From assembly GCF_022524485.1 (NCBI RefSeq), contig NZ_JAKXMK010000006.1, positions 124,001-188,000 on the forward strand: 64,000 nt of DNA, written 5' to 3'. Made by a program: the position numbers and the translations under genes. Position 1 is the stretch's first letter. The number at the start of each line of letters is the position of its first letter. This document shows, piece by piece, positions 19,855-28,363 of this stretch. The notes beneath the pieces are model-generated. The model did no database searches and was not told the origin of the DNA. It was given only the letters and a program-made list of their open reading frames with translations. The stretch comes from Pseudonocardia alaniniphila. GTDB lineage: Bacteria > Actinomycetota > Actinomycetes > Mycobacteriales > Pseudonocardiaceae.

Positions 19855-21201
19855 ATGCCTGCGTCGGCGCATCCGTCACGGGTCGCTCCGGCCGCGACGG
19901 CGGCGGGCGACCGGCGGGAGAACGTGCTCCTGCGCGAGCTGGTGGCCGTCTACAGCCACCTGTCGGGCCTCGCCTCGCAGGACTCCGACGTCGACGGTGT
20001 CGTGCGGCTCGTCGCGCACCGCACGGGATCGGCCGTGGCCGTGCTGGGACCCGCGGTCGAGGTGCTCGCCGCCGCCCCTGCCGACACGGGGGAGCGGCTG
20101 GCGGAGACCTCGGCGTCCGCCTCGCTCGGGCCCGTCCTCGCGGCGGCCGCGCAGAACCGCAGACCGGTGTCGCTACCGGGACTCGGCGTCGAGGCCGGCC
20201 CGGTCGTGGGGCCCGTCGTGGTGGCGCCGATCCTCGTCGGCGACGAGGTCGCGGCGTACCTCGTGACGCTGCCCCCGGTGCAGCCCCGCGCTCCGGAACA
20301 AGAGCTCGACGACGACCTGAACCTCCTGCTGACCGAGCACGCGGCCACCATCTGCGGGATCATCCTGGGCCGCGAGCGGGTGGTCGCCGCGGCCGCGGGC
20401 CGGGCCCGCACCGACCTGATCGAGGGCCTGCTCCTCGCCAAGGACCGCGACGACGAGGAGGCGCAGCGCTGGGCCGGGCACCTCGGCTTCGTCCGGGGCA
20501 CCGACCACCACGTCCTCGCCGTGGGGCTGCTCGACGGCGCCGCGGCCGCCGGGCGCGCGCCTGCCGACACCGCCCGCGTGCTCACGCCTGCCCAGCACGT
20601 GATCGCGCGCCGGATGCCGGGCGCCATCGTCGCCTTGCGGGACACGGAGGTCGTGGCCGTGGTGCCGGCGCCGCCCGAGCGCGGTGGCGGCCTCGACGGG
20701 GTCCGCGCGCTGGCCGAGAAATGCCGGGCGGCGGTGCTGGACCGCCATCCCGAGGCGGCGATCGTCGCGGGCGTCGGCGGGTGCTGCCGCACGGCCGCGG
20801 AGATCTCGCGGAGCTACTCCGAGGCACGCAGCGCGGTTGACGCGGCGCGTCGGATGGGCCGGGCACCCGCCGTGCTCGCCTTCGACGACCTGGGCGTACA
20901 CCGGCTGCTGCTGCAGGTGCCCGACCTCGGCGAGCTGCGCGCCTTCGCCGCGGACGTCCTCGGCGAGCTCGTGCGTGACCGCGAGCACCGCGCCGACCTG
21001 GTGGGCACGCTCTGCGAGTGGTTCCGCTGCAACGGCAGCCCGCAGCGCACCGCCCGGGAGCTGCACGTGCACCCCAACACCGTGACTTACCGGATCCGGC
21101 GGGTCGAGGAGATCGCGGGCCTGCGGCTGGACCACTACCGTGACCGGCTGATGGCGCAGCTGGCGTGCGAGATCATGCAGGTGCTGGGGGACGTGCCATG
21201 A
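19855..21201 (+). CDS. PucR/CdaR-family transcriptional regulator
   Basis: About 448 residues. The N-terminal half is a GAF-like sensor region (VLLRELVAVYSHLSGLASQD, then hydrophobic strands). The C-terminal PucR-type HTH reads GSPQRTARELHVHPNTVTYR followed by IRRVEEIAGLRL. Members activate catabolic operons in response to small molecules. Its TGA overlaps the next ATG (ATGA), so it is translationally coupled to the homocysteine methyltransferase fusion. It is divergent from the metV-fhs operon, and control of both units is a reasonable inference. ATG 19855 is preferred; GTG 19837 and 19744 are in frame. Confidence 0.85.
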   Translation: MPASAHPSRVAPAATAAGDRRENVLLRELVAVYSHLSGLASQDSDVDGVVRLVAHRTGSAVAVLGPAVEVLAAAPADTGERLAETSASASLGPVLAAAAQNRRPVSLPGLGVEAGPVVGPVVVAPILVGDEVAAYLVTLPPVQPRAPEQELDDDLNLLLTEHAATICGIILGRERVVAAAAGRARTDLIEGLLLAKDRDDEEAQRWAGHLGFVRGTDHHVLAVGLLDGAAAAGRAPADTARVLTPAQHVIARRMPGAIVALRDTEVVAVVPAPPERGGGLDGVRALAEKCRAAVLDRHPEAAIVAGVGGCCRTAAEISRSYSEARSAVDAARRMGRAPAVLAFDDLGVHRLLLQVPDLGELRAFAADVLGELVRDREHRADLVGTLCEWFRCNGSPQRTARELHVHPNTVTYRIRRVEEIAGLRLDHYRDRLMAQLACEIMQVLGDVP

Positions 21202-23042
21202 CAGGGTCGAACGGGTCGCCCGAGGGGTTCCGGGAGCGGGTGGCACAGGGGGTGCTCGTCGCCGACGGTGCGATGGGCACGGTGTTGCACGCCGCGGGCA
21301 ACCCGCTGGAGCGGGCGCTACCGGAACTGAACCTGTCCGACCCGGACCAGGTGCAGCGGATCCACGACAGCTACCTCGCCACCGGGGTCGAGCTGATCCA
21401 GACCAACACGTTCGGTGCGAGCAGGCTGCGGCTGGAGGTGCACGGCCTCGGTGATCGCACGGCCGAGATCAACATGGCCGGCGTGCGGGTCGCCAGGGCG
21501 GCCGCGTCGGCAGCGGGCCGGCCCGTGTTCGTGGCCGGATCGGTGGCCCCGGCCGTCACACTGCAGCAGCGGCGCCGGGTGGCCCCCGCCGACCGTGAGG
21601 CGGCGGTGCGCGAGCAGGTGGCCGCGCTCGTCGCCGCCGGCGTCGATGTGATCGTGCTCGAGACCTTCGGCTACCTCGACGAGCTGGTGGAGGCGGCAGG
21701 CGTCGCCGTGGCGACCGGAGTTCCGGTGCTGGCCCAGGCCACGTTCGCCGCCGACGGGCGCACCCTCGGCGGGGACACCCCACACGACGTGTGCGCCGCG
21801 CTGGCCGACCTGCCCGTTGCGGCGCTGGGCACCAACTGCACACTCGGGCCGCAGGGCGTGCTGGCGGTGGTGCAGGAACTGCGCTCCCACACCGACCTCC
21901 CGATGTCGGCGCTGCCCAACGCAGGCCTCCCGCGCCGCACCAGCGGTCCCCGCTTCTCCTACGACGTCGACGCGCACTACTTCGCCCGGTACGCGCAGCT
22001 GCTCGTGGCGGCGGGTGTCTCGGTGGTGGGCGGGTGCTGCGGCACCACCCCGGCGCACCTCGATGCGGTCGTCCGGGCGATCGCGCGCACCGTCCCGGGC
22101 GTGGCCTCGCGCCGTGCCGCCGCCGTCGCCGAGCCCACCGCCGCCGGGGCCGCAGCCGAGCGGCCCGGACCGCGCTTCGACGTGCTGGCCGAGATCCAGG
22201 CCCCGCAGGCCGGGCACGTCGCCGAGGCGCTCACGCAGGCAGAGGCCGTCCAGGCCCTGGGCGTGAACCGGGTGTGGGTGCCCGCGGGCGACGGCCCACG
22301 GGCCCAGCTGAACCCGGTGAACCTGGCCGTTCACCTGCAGAACCAGCTCGACGTCGAGGCACTCGCGAGCGTCACCACCTGGGACCGCACGATCATGGCG
22401 CTCCAGGCCGACCTGCTCGGGGCCCACGCGCTCGGGGTGCGCCGCGTGGTGTGCGAGACCGGCAGCCCCCCGCTGCTCGGCGACTACCCGCACGTCGACG
22501 GTGTGTGGGACGTCGACTCGATCGGCCTGGTCGAGCTGCTGGCGGGCCTCAACGACGGCCGTGACTGCAACGGGCTGCGGCTGGCGGGCAAGACCGCGTT
22601 CGAGATCGGGGTGCGGGTGGCGCCGGGTTCGCACGACCTGCACGCCGAGGCCGCCCGTGCGTTGCGCAAGGTGGAGGCGGGGGCGCAGTTCCTCATCACG
22701 CGGCCCGTCTACGACTTCGACTCGTTGCAGCGGTTGCGCGACGTGCTGGGCGAGCCGGCACCGCTGCTCGTGTCGGTGCGGCCGCTGCGCAGCTTCGCCG
22801 AGGCGGAGTACCTCGCGCACGAGGTGCCCGATACGGCGGTGCCCGCGGCCACCCTCGTCGCGCTCGACCGCGCCGACAGCGGCCGGGACGGGGCAGCGGG
22901 TGGCGGAGCGGCGCGGGCCGGCGTGGAGCTGGCGGCTGAGCTCGTGCGAGCGGCCCGGACGTTCGCGGCGGGTGTGGTGCTGGCCCTGCCCTCCGACGCC
23001 GAGGCAGCCGCAGAGCTGCTGGCCGCAGCCCGGGGCGACTGA
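21198..23042 (+). CDS. Homocysteine S-methyltransferase/MTHFR-domain fusion protein
   Basis: A 614-residue YitJ-like fusion. Residues 10-300 form a BHMT-type barrel: GAMGTVLHAAGNPLE, then zinc ligands Cys214 (LGTNCTLGP) and Cys280/Cys281 (GGCCGTTPAH). Residues 320-610 form an MTHFR-like domain with LAEIQAPQ at the catalytic Glu place. However, the substrate loop reads FLITRPVYD, where family members have FFITQPVYD, so the conserved Gln is Arg. The first domain moves a methyl group to homocysteine; the second may be altered or non-catalytic. Start ATG 21198 overlaps the PucR stop by 4 nt. It complements the core MetE enzyme across the divergent promoter. Confidence 0.88.
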   Translation: MTGSNGSPEGFRERVAQGVLVADGAMGTVLHAAGNPLERALPELNLSDPDQVQRIHDSYLATGVELIQTNTFGASRLRLEVHGLGDRTAEINMAGVRVARAAASAAGRPVFVAGSVAPAVTLQQRRRVAPADREAAVREQVAALVAAGVDVIVLETFGYLDELVEAAGVAVATGVPVLAQATFAADGRTLGGDTPHDVCAALADLPVAALGTNCTLGPQGVLAVVQELRSHTDLPMSALPNAGLPRRTSGPRFSYDVDAHYFARYAQLLVAAGVSVVGGCCGTTPAHLDAVVRAIARTVPGVASRRAAAVAEPTAAGAAAERPGPRFDVLAEIQAPQAGHVAEALTQAEAVQALGVNRVWVPAGDGPRAQLNPVNLAVHLQNQLDVEALASVTTWDRTIMALQADLLGAHALGVRRVVCETGSPPLLGDYPHVDGVWDVDSIGLVELLAGLNDGRDCNGLRLAGKTAFEIGVRVAPGSHDLHAEAARALRKVEAGAQFLITRPVYDFDSLQRLRDVLGEPAPLLVSVRPLRSFAEAEYLAHEVPDTAVPAATLVALDRADSGRDGAAGGGAARAGVELAAELVRAARTFAAGVVLALPSDAEAAAELLAAARGD

Positions 23043-23088
23043 GATGGCGCCACGGTTCCCCGGCGGCGGGTGTGGGTAGCACGACGGT

Positions 23089-23682
23089 GTGGAGACCGGC
23101 GAGCTCAGCCTGGACGCGCTGCGTCGCGAGGCCACGCACTGCACGGCCTGCGAGCTCTACGAGTCCGCCACGCAGACGGTGTTCGGCGAAGGCCCACCCA
23201 CAGCCTGGCTGATGCTGGTGGGGGAACAGCCGGGCGACAAGGAGGACGTCGCGGGCAGGCCCTTCGTCGGGCCGGCCGGGCGCGTGCTCGACACGGCTCT
23301 GGAGCGCGCCGGAATCGACCGGGCCGAGGCGTACCTCACCAGCGCGGTCAAGCACTTCCGGTTCGAGCAGCGGGGCAACCGCCGATTGCACAAGACGCCC
23401 GGCGTGACGCACATCCGGGCCTGCCGCCCGTGGCTGGACGGCGAGCTGCGCGCCGTGCGGCCCGCCGTGCTGGCCACCCTCGGCGCGGTCGCGGGCAAGG
23501 CGCTGCTCGGGCCGGGTTTCCGCATCAGCCGGGTGCGTGGAGAGGTGCTTGAGTGGGAGGGCCGCAGTCTGGTGCCCACCGTCCACCCCTCGGCGATCCT
23601 GCGCGGACCGCCGGAGACCCGCGACGAGGCGCTCGACGCGCTGGTGTCCGATCTGCGGGTGGTGGCCGGTCTGCGCCGCTGA
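23089..23682 (+). CDS. UdgX-type uracil-DNA glycosylase
   Basis: A 197-residue family 4-related glycosylase. LVGEQPGDKEDVAGRPFVGP is the catalytic motif with the Gln and Asp pattern of UdgX rather than the GEAPG of family 4. RGNRRLHKTPG corresponds to the KRRIH loop whose His covalently traps the uracil-derived sugar in mycobacterial UdgX; that His is residue 101. Late VPTVHPSAILRG is the second catalytic loop. Cys18, Cys21 and Cys112 would help bind the iron-sulfur cluster, and AVKHF has His where family 4 often has Cys. GTG start at 23089. No operon partner. Confidence 0.85.
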   Translation: METGELSLDALRREATHCTACELYESATQTVFGEGPPTAWLMLVGEQPGDKEDVAGRPFVGPAGRVLDTALERAGIDRAEAYLTSAVKHFRFEQRGNRRLHKTPGVTHIRACRPWLDGELRAVRPAVLATLGAVAGKALLGPGFRISRVRGEVLEWEGRSLVPTVHPSAILRGPPETRDEALDALVSDLRVVAGLRR

Positions 23683-23706
23683 TCCGGGCTGGCGGGGACG
23701 GCGGCG

Positions 23707-25773
23707 TCAGTCGGGTAGCGCTCGTAGGGCGGCGCGGAGGCGCAGCATGAGATGAAGGTCGAGTCGGCGTGCGGGCTGGCGCCAGTCGTCGCCGAGGGCC
23801 GCGGTCACCGTCTCCAGCCTCTGGTAGAGGGTGTTGACGTGCACGGCGAGCGCTTCGGCCGCTGCACCGGGACGCAGGTTGTGCTCGAGGTAGGCCAAGA
23901 GGGTCGCGCTCAGCGGGACGCCCCGTCGTTGCTCAGCGGACAGCAGCGGGCCGAGGTTGCGTTCGATGGCCGTGCGCAGGCCGGCGCGGCCGGCTGTGCT
24001 GAGCAGCACGCGGTAGATGCCGAGGTCCTCGGCGGTGCAGAGTTCGCCGACCCGTCCGAGGGCGAGCAACGCGTCCACGATCTGACCGGCCTCGCGGTAG
24101 GTCCGCCCCAGCCGCGCGCCTGCCTGCCCCGGACCGTCCGCACCATCGGCGTGTGTGCCATGTGCCCCAGCGGCGACCGGGCCGGCCAGTCCGGCGGTCA
24201 CGGACCTGAAGCGGGTGCTCCAGGAATCCGTCACCGCCTCGACCGCATCCTGAGGGAGCACGATCACCGTGCGCGACCCGAGGTCGGCGACCACCGCGTT
24301 CTTGGGCGCCGCTGCCCGCAACGCGGCCAGCCCGTGGCCCGTCGTGGTGGTCCCGGCGGTGGCCACCAGCACGTTGTAACGGGTCGACGGGTCGAGGCCG
24401 GCGAACCGCATCTGGCGGTCGAGCACGGCCGGGTCGGCGCCGGGGTTGTTGAGCAGGTCGGACAGGAACGAGTCGCGAGCTCGGCGGGCCGCCTCGTCGA
24501 CCGCTTCGGCTCTGGTCAGCGTGAGTGCCAGCGCCGGAGCCGCGCGAGCGAGCAACCGGTCGATGAACTGGTCGTCCAGGAACCTCGATCCATCTGCCGC
24601 CGTCGCCGAACCCGTTCCCGAGACGTCACCGGACGCGTCGGACCCGGTGACGACCTCGCAGCCGAGGCTCTCGGCTTCGAGCGCGGGGCCGAGCGCGGGC
24701 TCGGTGTGGGGGAGGCTGGTTGCGGGCACCGCGACCAGTGCGCCGAGGACGCGGCGACCGGCGACAACCGGGTACAGACCAGGCTCCGAGTCGACGGCGG
24801 CAGTCGGACCGGTGGCGAGAGCGGCCAGCGTGGCGTGTACGGCGGCCAGTCGGTCCGCCGGTATGCCTTCCGGCGGTGGACCGTCGGCAGTGACCAGGTA
24901 CACCGGGCGGCCGGCCAGCGTACGGACCTCGGCCAGCAGGTCAGCGACCTGACCGCCTCGTAACACCACCTGGGTGAGCATGTTGTCCCAGCGCAGCGCC
25001 TGCTCGAGCTCACCAGTGCGCCGTTCCAGTTCGCGGTTGACCCGGTTGAGCTGGGCCAGCCCGTCCTGGTATCGCTGCACCAATCGCTGGTTGTCCAGTG
25101 CGACGGCGGCGTGCGCGGCCAGCGCGACCAGCAGCGCGATGTCCTCCCCGGTGAATCGGCGCGGCCGCCGCTCCAGCACGAACAGCACCCCGAGCACCCG
25201 GTCGCGGCCGAGCAACGGCACTCCGAGCACGGACCGGGCGTGCTCGGCGCGGGCGGCGGCGTCGTTGTCCGGGTGATGGTTGAACGGCGCGGTCTCGTAG
25301 TTGTCGGTCCAGGCCGGCCGCGTGTGGCTCAGTACCTCGCCGGCCAGCCCGGCTTCGGCCGCCATCGACATCCCGACCATGTGGGGGGTGAGCGCGCCGC
25401 TCACCGCGTGGATCCGCAGCCGGCGACTCGCCTCCTCGAGGCCGAGGTAGGCCATGTCCACCCCGAGCACCCTCCGGGCGTGCACGACGATGTCGTCGAT
25501 CAGCCCCAGCTGGTCGCGCGGGCCGGTGGCGGTGAGGTCTGCGGCGACCTCGTTGAGCGTGGCCAGCTCGCGGGCCCGTTGGGTGCGCTGTTCGAGCAGG
25601 GCCCGGATACGCAGCGCGGCCACGGCCTCGCCTGCGGCGCGTTCGGTCGATCCTTCCTGCTGGGCCAGCCGGCGCTCGTGGGCCGCGAACTCAGCCTCCG
25701 GCGCCTCGCTCAGAAGCAGCTCCAGCCAGCCTCCCTCGCCCACAACCACCTCACTGCTCGTGCGCTTCTCCAT
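23707..25773 (-). CDS. Large GAF-PucR transcriptional regulator
   Basis: About 688 residues. There is a helical region to about residue 75, a GAF domain at about 80-240 (GVDMAYLGLEE, SVLGVPLLGRDRVLGVLFVL, LLVALAAHAAVALDN), a short coiled segment (RVNRELERRTGELEQAL), a CdaR/GGDEF-like middle domain and a C-terminal PucR HTH (AEALAVHVNTLYQRLE). It probably senses a small catabolite. ATG 25773 is preferred; TTG 25785 is in frame. Genes for a small protein and an FMN 2-hydroxyacid dehydrogenase start 370 bases away on the other strand and are the likely targets. Confidence 0.85.
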   Translation of the reverse strand: MEKRTSSEVVVGEGGWLELLLSEAPEAEFAAHERRLAQQEGSTERAAGEAVAALRIRALLEQRTQRARELATLNEVAADLTATGPRDQLGLIDDIVVHARRVLGVDMAYLGLEEASRRLRIHAVSGALTPHMVGMSMAAEAGLAGEVLSHTRPAWTDNYETAPFNHHPDNDAAARAEHARSVLGVPLLGRDRVLGVLFVLERRPRRFTGEDIALLVALAAHAAVALDNQRLVQRYQDGLAQLNRVNRELERRTGELEQALRWDNMLTQVVLRGGQVADLLAEVRTLAGRPVYLVTADGPPPEGIPADRLAAVHATLAALATGPTAAVDSEPGLYPVVAGRRVLGALVAVPATSLPHTEPALGPALEAESLGCEVVTGSDASGDVSGTGSATAADGSRFLDDQFIDRLLARAAPALALTLTRAEAVDEAARRARDSFLSDLLNNPGADPAVLDRQMRFAGLDPSTRYNVLVATAGTTTTGHGLAALRAAAPKNAVVADLGSRTVIVLPQDAVEAVTDSWSTRFRSVTAGLAGPVAAGAHGTHADGADGPGQAGARLGRTYREAGQIVDALLALGRVGELCTAEDLGIYRVLLSTAGRAGLRTAIERNLGPLLSAEQRRGVPLSATLLAYLEHNLRPGAAAEALAVHVNTLYQRLETVTAALGDDWRQPARRLDLHLMLRLRAALRALPD

Positions 25774-26144
25774 CGGAGCAACCAACTAATGGAGACCCCA
25801 TCCATTGTAGCTACCGTCCACGGCTGATTATCTGGTCGTCACGACACTGAAACGTCGAGAACAACGGAGGACCATGTAGCCAATCGGCATTTCGGTCGAC
25901 CGATCGTGAATGCCGAAAACCGAGAGTTGTCCGGCGGATCCGCGCGTATCGATCGGGGAAGCGCGGCGACCGCGTCAGCGGGGCCCGGCCGTCGGCGACG
26001 TGGCTCGGTGGTTCACCTGGTCGAGTTTCCACGCCTGCGGGTGCGGATCACCGCCGAAGAACCCGGCCTTCCCGGTGAGATCGCTCTTGTGCGCCACTCG
26101 ACTCGTCGACCATTCTTGAGTCAAACCAACGCAAGGAAATGCCA
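25774..26144. promoter_or_regulatory. Divergent promoter region with two inverted repeats
   Basis: There is no gene in this 371-base gap. AATGGA-7-TCCATT at 25788-25806 is a perfect 6-bp inverted repeat directly before the GAF-PucR start. CGGCATT at 25885-25891 pairs perfectly with AATGCCG at 25909-25915 and encloses the palindrome GGTCGACC. Both are candidates for regulator binding. The left part is AT-richer than its surroundings, as expected for promoters. Confidence 0.5.
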
Positions 26145-26402
26145 ATGGCGAGCCCTTCCGCCCGCGCCGGCGACGGCATCACCGAGTCGACCCTGGCTCT
26201 GTTGCACGAGACCGCCCAGGCGGGACGAGCGGTCGGGGTTCTGCTCAGGGAACCCCGGTCGGCACCTCCCGACGACCCGTTCTCAGCCGGACCCGGGCGT
26301 GGAACCACCGCTTCCCTGCTCGCCGGTCTGATCACCGCGTCCCGGGCAACGGTGATCGACCGCCGCGTGATCGCGGACCGAACACCAGGAGAAAGGGCCT
26401 GA
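26145..26402 (+). CDS. Small protein upstream of the FMN dehydrogenase
   Basis: An 85-residue protein with no recognised domain. The N-terminal half is an amphipathic helix (STLALLHETAQAGRAVGVLL). A Pro/Gly-rich linker (PPDDPFSAGPGRG) is followed by a second helix (TASLLAGLITASRATVID). ATG 26145 with AAGGA seven bases upstream is preferred to ATG 26139. Its TGA is 2 bases before the next ATG, so the two are co-translated. Tight coupling suggests a partner or activator for the dehydrogenase, but nothing in the sequence proves it. Confidence 0.6.
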   Translation: MASPSARAGDGITESTLALLHETAQAGRAVGVLLREPRSAPPDDPFSAGPGRGTTASLLAGLITASRATVIDRRVIADRTPGERA

Positions 26403-26404
26403 CA

Positions 26405-27514
26405 ATGGCGGCACCCGACAACGTGATCAGCTACTTCCCACGAGACGCCGACTTCGCGACGCTGTCGGAGATCGTCGAGGCGGCCCGGGCCGGGCTGCCG
26501 CCGGACGTCCGCGACTTCCTCGACGGCGGTGCCGGGCGGGAGCTGACGCTGCGGCGTAATCGGCAGGCATTCGAACGGTGGGCCTACCGCCCGCGGATCA
26601 TGACCGGCAACGGCGCGCCGGACCTGACCACGTCGTTCCTCGGCGTCTCGCTGGGGCTCCCGATCCTGACCGCGCCGTTCGGCGCGGACGGGCTGTTTCA
26701 CCCCGAGGGGCACTGTGCCGTCGCCCGGGCGAACGCGGCCGAGGGCGCGGCCAGCATCGTGCCGGAGGCAGGCACCCACGCGGTCGAGGCGGTCGCGGCA
26801 GCCGCCCCGGTCGCGGCGCGGATCGCCCAGATCCACCCCATGGGCAGGCCCTCGAACTTCGCCGCCATGTTGCGGCGGATCGAGGACGCCGGCTACGGCG
26901 CCGTGTGTGTGACGGTCGACTGCCCGACCGTCGGTTGGCGCGAGGGCACCCGGCACAACAGGTTCGACCCGGACCCGGCCGTCCTGACCGGCAACTACCC
27001 GGTCGGCGGGCCGGTCGCGCTGGACGAGGTCTTCGGGCAGCTGTTCACCCGCACCGAGCCGGACTGGACGTGGGCGGAGCTGGGCGAGCGGATGGCGGCG
27101 ACCCGGCTGCCGTGGATGGCCAAGGGCATCCTGACCGCTGAGGCCGCCTCCGCGGCGGTGGATGCCGGCGCTTCCGCGGTCCTCGTGTCCAACCACGGCG
27201 GGCGCCAGCTCGACGGAGCTCCCGCGGCACTGGAGCAGCTGCCCGAGGTCGCCGCCGCGATCGCCGGCCGGGCACAGATCGCCCTCGACAGCGGTATCCG
27301 CTCGGGCACCGATGTGGTCACGGCGCTCGCGTTGGGCGCTGACGTCGTCGTGATCGGCCGGCTCGCCGCCTACGGGCTCGCCGCCGCCGGTGAGGCCGGG
27401 GTCCGGCGCATCCACCAGCTGTTGCGCGAGGAGATGCGGACGGTCCTCACCCTGCTCGGCGCCGGCAGCGTGCGTGACCTCGGCCCGGACTTTCTGCAGA
27501 AGGCGCAGCCGTGA
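26405..27514 (+). CDS. FMN-dependent alpha-hydroxyacid dehydrogenase/oxidase
   Basis: A 369-residue TIM barrel of the lactate dehydrogenase (LldD)/glycolate oxidase/mandelate dehydrogenase family. FLDGGAGRELTLRRNRQAF near the N terminus, the FMN-phosphate side TVDCPTVGWREGTRHN, the strand LPWMAKGI with the FMN-binding Lys, and SNHGGRQLDGAPAALEQLP with the catalytic His and substrate-binding Arg are all present. IALDSGIRSGTDVVTALALG completes the phosphate site. It oxidises an L-2-hydroxyacid. The substrate is open; lactate, mandelate and longer acids all fit. It is co-transcribed with the 85-residue protein before it. Confidence 0.9.
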   Translation: MAAPDNVISYFPRDADFATLSEIVEAARAGLPPDVRDFLDGGAGRELTLRRNRQAFERWAYRPRIMTGNGAPDLTTSFLGVSLGLPILTAPFGADGLFHPEGHCAVARANAAEGAASIVPEAGTHAVEAVAAAAPVAARIAQIHPMGRPSNFAAMLRRIEDAGYGAVCVTVDCPTVGWREGTRHNRFDPDPAVLTGNYPVGGPVALDEVFGQLFTRTEPDWTWAELGERMAATRLPWMAKGILTAEAASAAVDAGASAVLVSNHGGRQLDGAPAALEQLPEVAAAIAGRAQIALDSGIRSGTDVVTALALGADVVVIGRLAAYGLAAAGEAGVRRIHQLLREEMRTVLTLLGAGSVRDLGPDFLQKAQP

Positions 27515-27616
27515 GTGCTCGCCCACCGGGCAGCTTCTCGCGATTCCCAGGGCCATGGTGCACGTCGGCGTCGTCCACGGCTGGTTCGAGCTGACCATGT
27601 CTGCACCGGTCGCCCT

Positions 27617-27647
27617 GTGGTTGGCCGCGGAGGGGGCGGCCAACCAC
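27617..27647. terminator. Bidirectional terminator hairpin
   Basis: GTGGTTGGCCGC at 27617-27628 and its exact complement at 27636-27647 form a 12-bp stem with a 7-base loop. It lies between convergent genes and can serve both the FMN dehydrogenase and the phosphoesterase operon. Confidence 0.8.
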
Positions 27648-27666
27648 GGGACGGCATCGAGAACTG

Positions 27667-28320
27667 TCAGCCGGCCCGAGGCAGCCGCCAGGTGTGCAGG
27701 TGCGTCCACGTGAGGGTGAGCCAGTACCGTCCGCTCCAGTCGTCGCTGCGAGTGCGGTAGAGGGAGACGTACTCCGCGGGGAAGCCCGGTGGCACCTCGA
27801 CCCCGAGCCCGTGGATGAACTCCTCGACCTCGACGTTCAGGTCCGGCCGCAGGCGCAGGTCGTGCGACGCCAGGGAGAGGTGCGCGCGGAAGGCCCGGCG
27901 GTCGAACAGGTTCGGCTCGGGGTCCTCGGCGGCCCTGCGCAGCGGTGCCACGGCGGTGTCGATGGCGGCGGCCAGCTCGACGATCAGGGTGTTCGGGGTG
28001 CCGTCGGCGAGATGGTGCACGTCGTAGACGACGGCGCCGTCGTCACCGAGCCGCCGGATGCCGCTGTTGACCACCGGGAACGACGTCAGCGAGGCGACGC
28101 CCTTGGTGACGGCCTCGACGATCGCGTCCTCGTCGCGGCCGATGTGCTGGCTCCCGACCAGCGTGGCATGCGGCGGGAACGCGTCGGCGGAGATGAACCC
28201 GAACTGCGCGCGCAGCTGCGTCGTGATGGTGGTGACGGCGAGGCTCGTGCGCGGGTCCGGGCGCAGGAACACCCCGTAGCGATAGGGATCCCCGGCCTGG
28301 CGGGGCGAGAAGCGGGTCAT
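27667..28320 (-). CDS. 2H-phosphoesterase (LigT/2'-5' RNA ligase-like), copy A
   Basis: A 217-residue protein with the two His-x-Thr/Ser motifs of the 2H superfamily: FPPHATLVGS at about residues 49-58 and FRAHLSLASHD at about 165. These enzymes open cyclic phosphodiesters (2',3' or 1'',2'') to monoesters. Between them lies VVYDVHHLADG. Paralogous to the next gene upstream (28364-29014), with both catalytic pairs kept. ATG 28320. It is the last gene of a seven-gene operon with sugar transport genes; it is separated from copy B by 43 bases. Confidence 0.8.
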   Translation of the reverse strand: MTRFSPRQAGDPYRYGVFLRPDPRTSLAVTTITTQLRAQFGFISADAFPPHATLVGSQHIGRDEDAIVEAVTKGVASLTSFPVVNSGIRRLGDDGAVVYDVHHLADGTPNTLIVELAAAIDTAVAPLRRAAEDPEPNLFDRRAFRAHLSLASHDLRLRPDLNVEVEEFIHGLGVEVPPGFPAEYVSLYRTRSDDWSGRYWLTLTWTHLHTWRLPRAG

Positions 28321-28363
28321 GGGCGGTCCCTGAGGTCGATGGTGTTCGGGGAAAGCGCAACGA

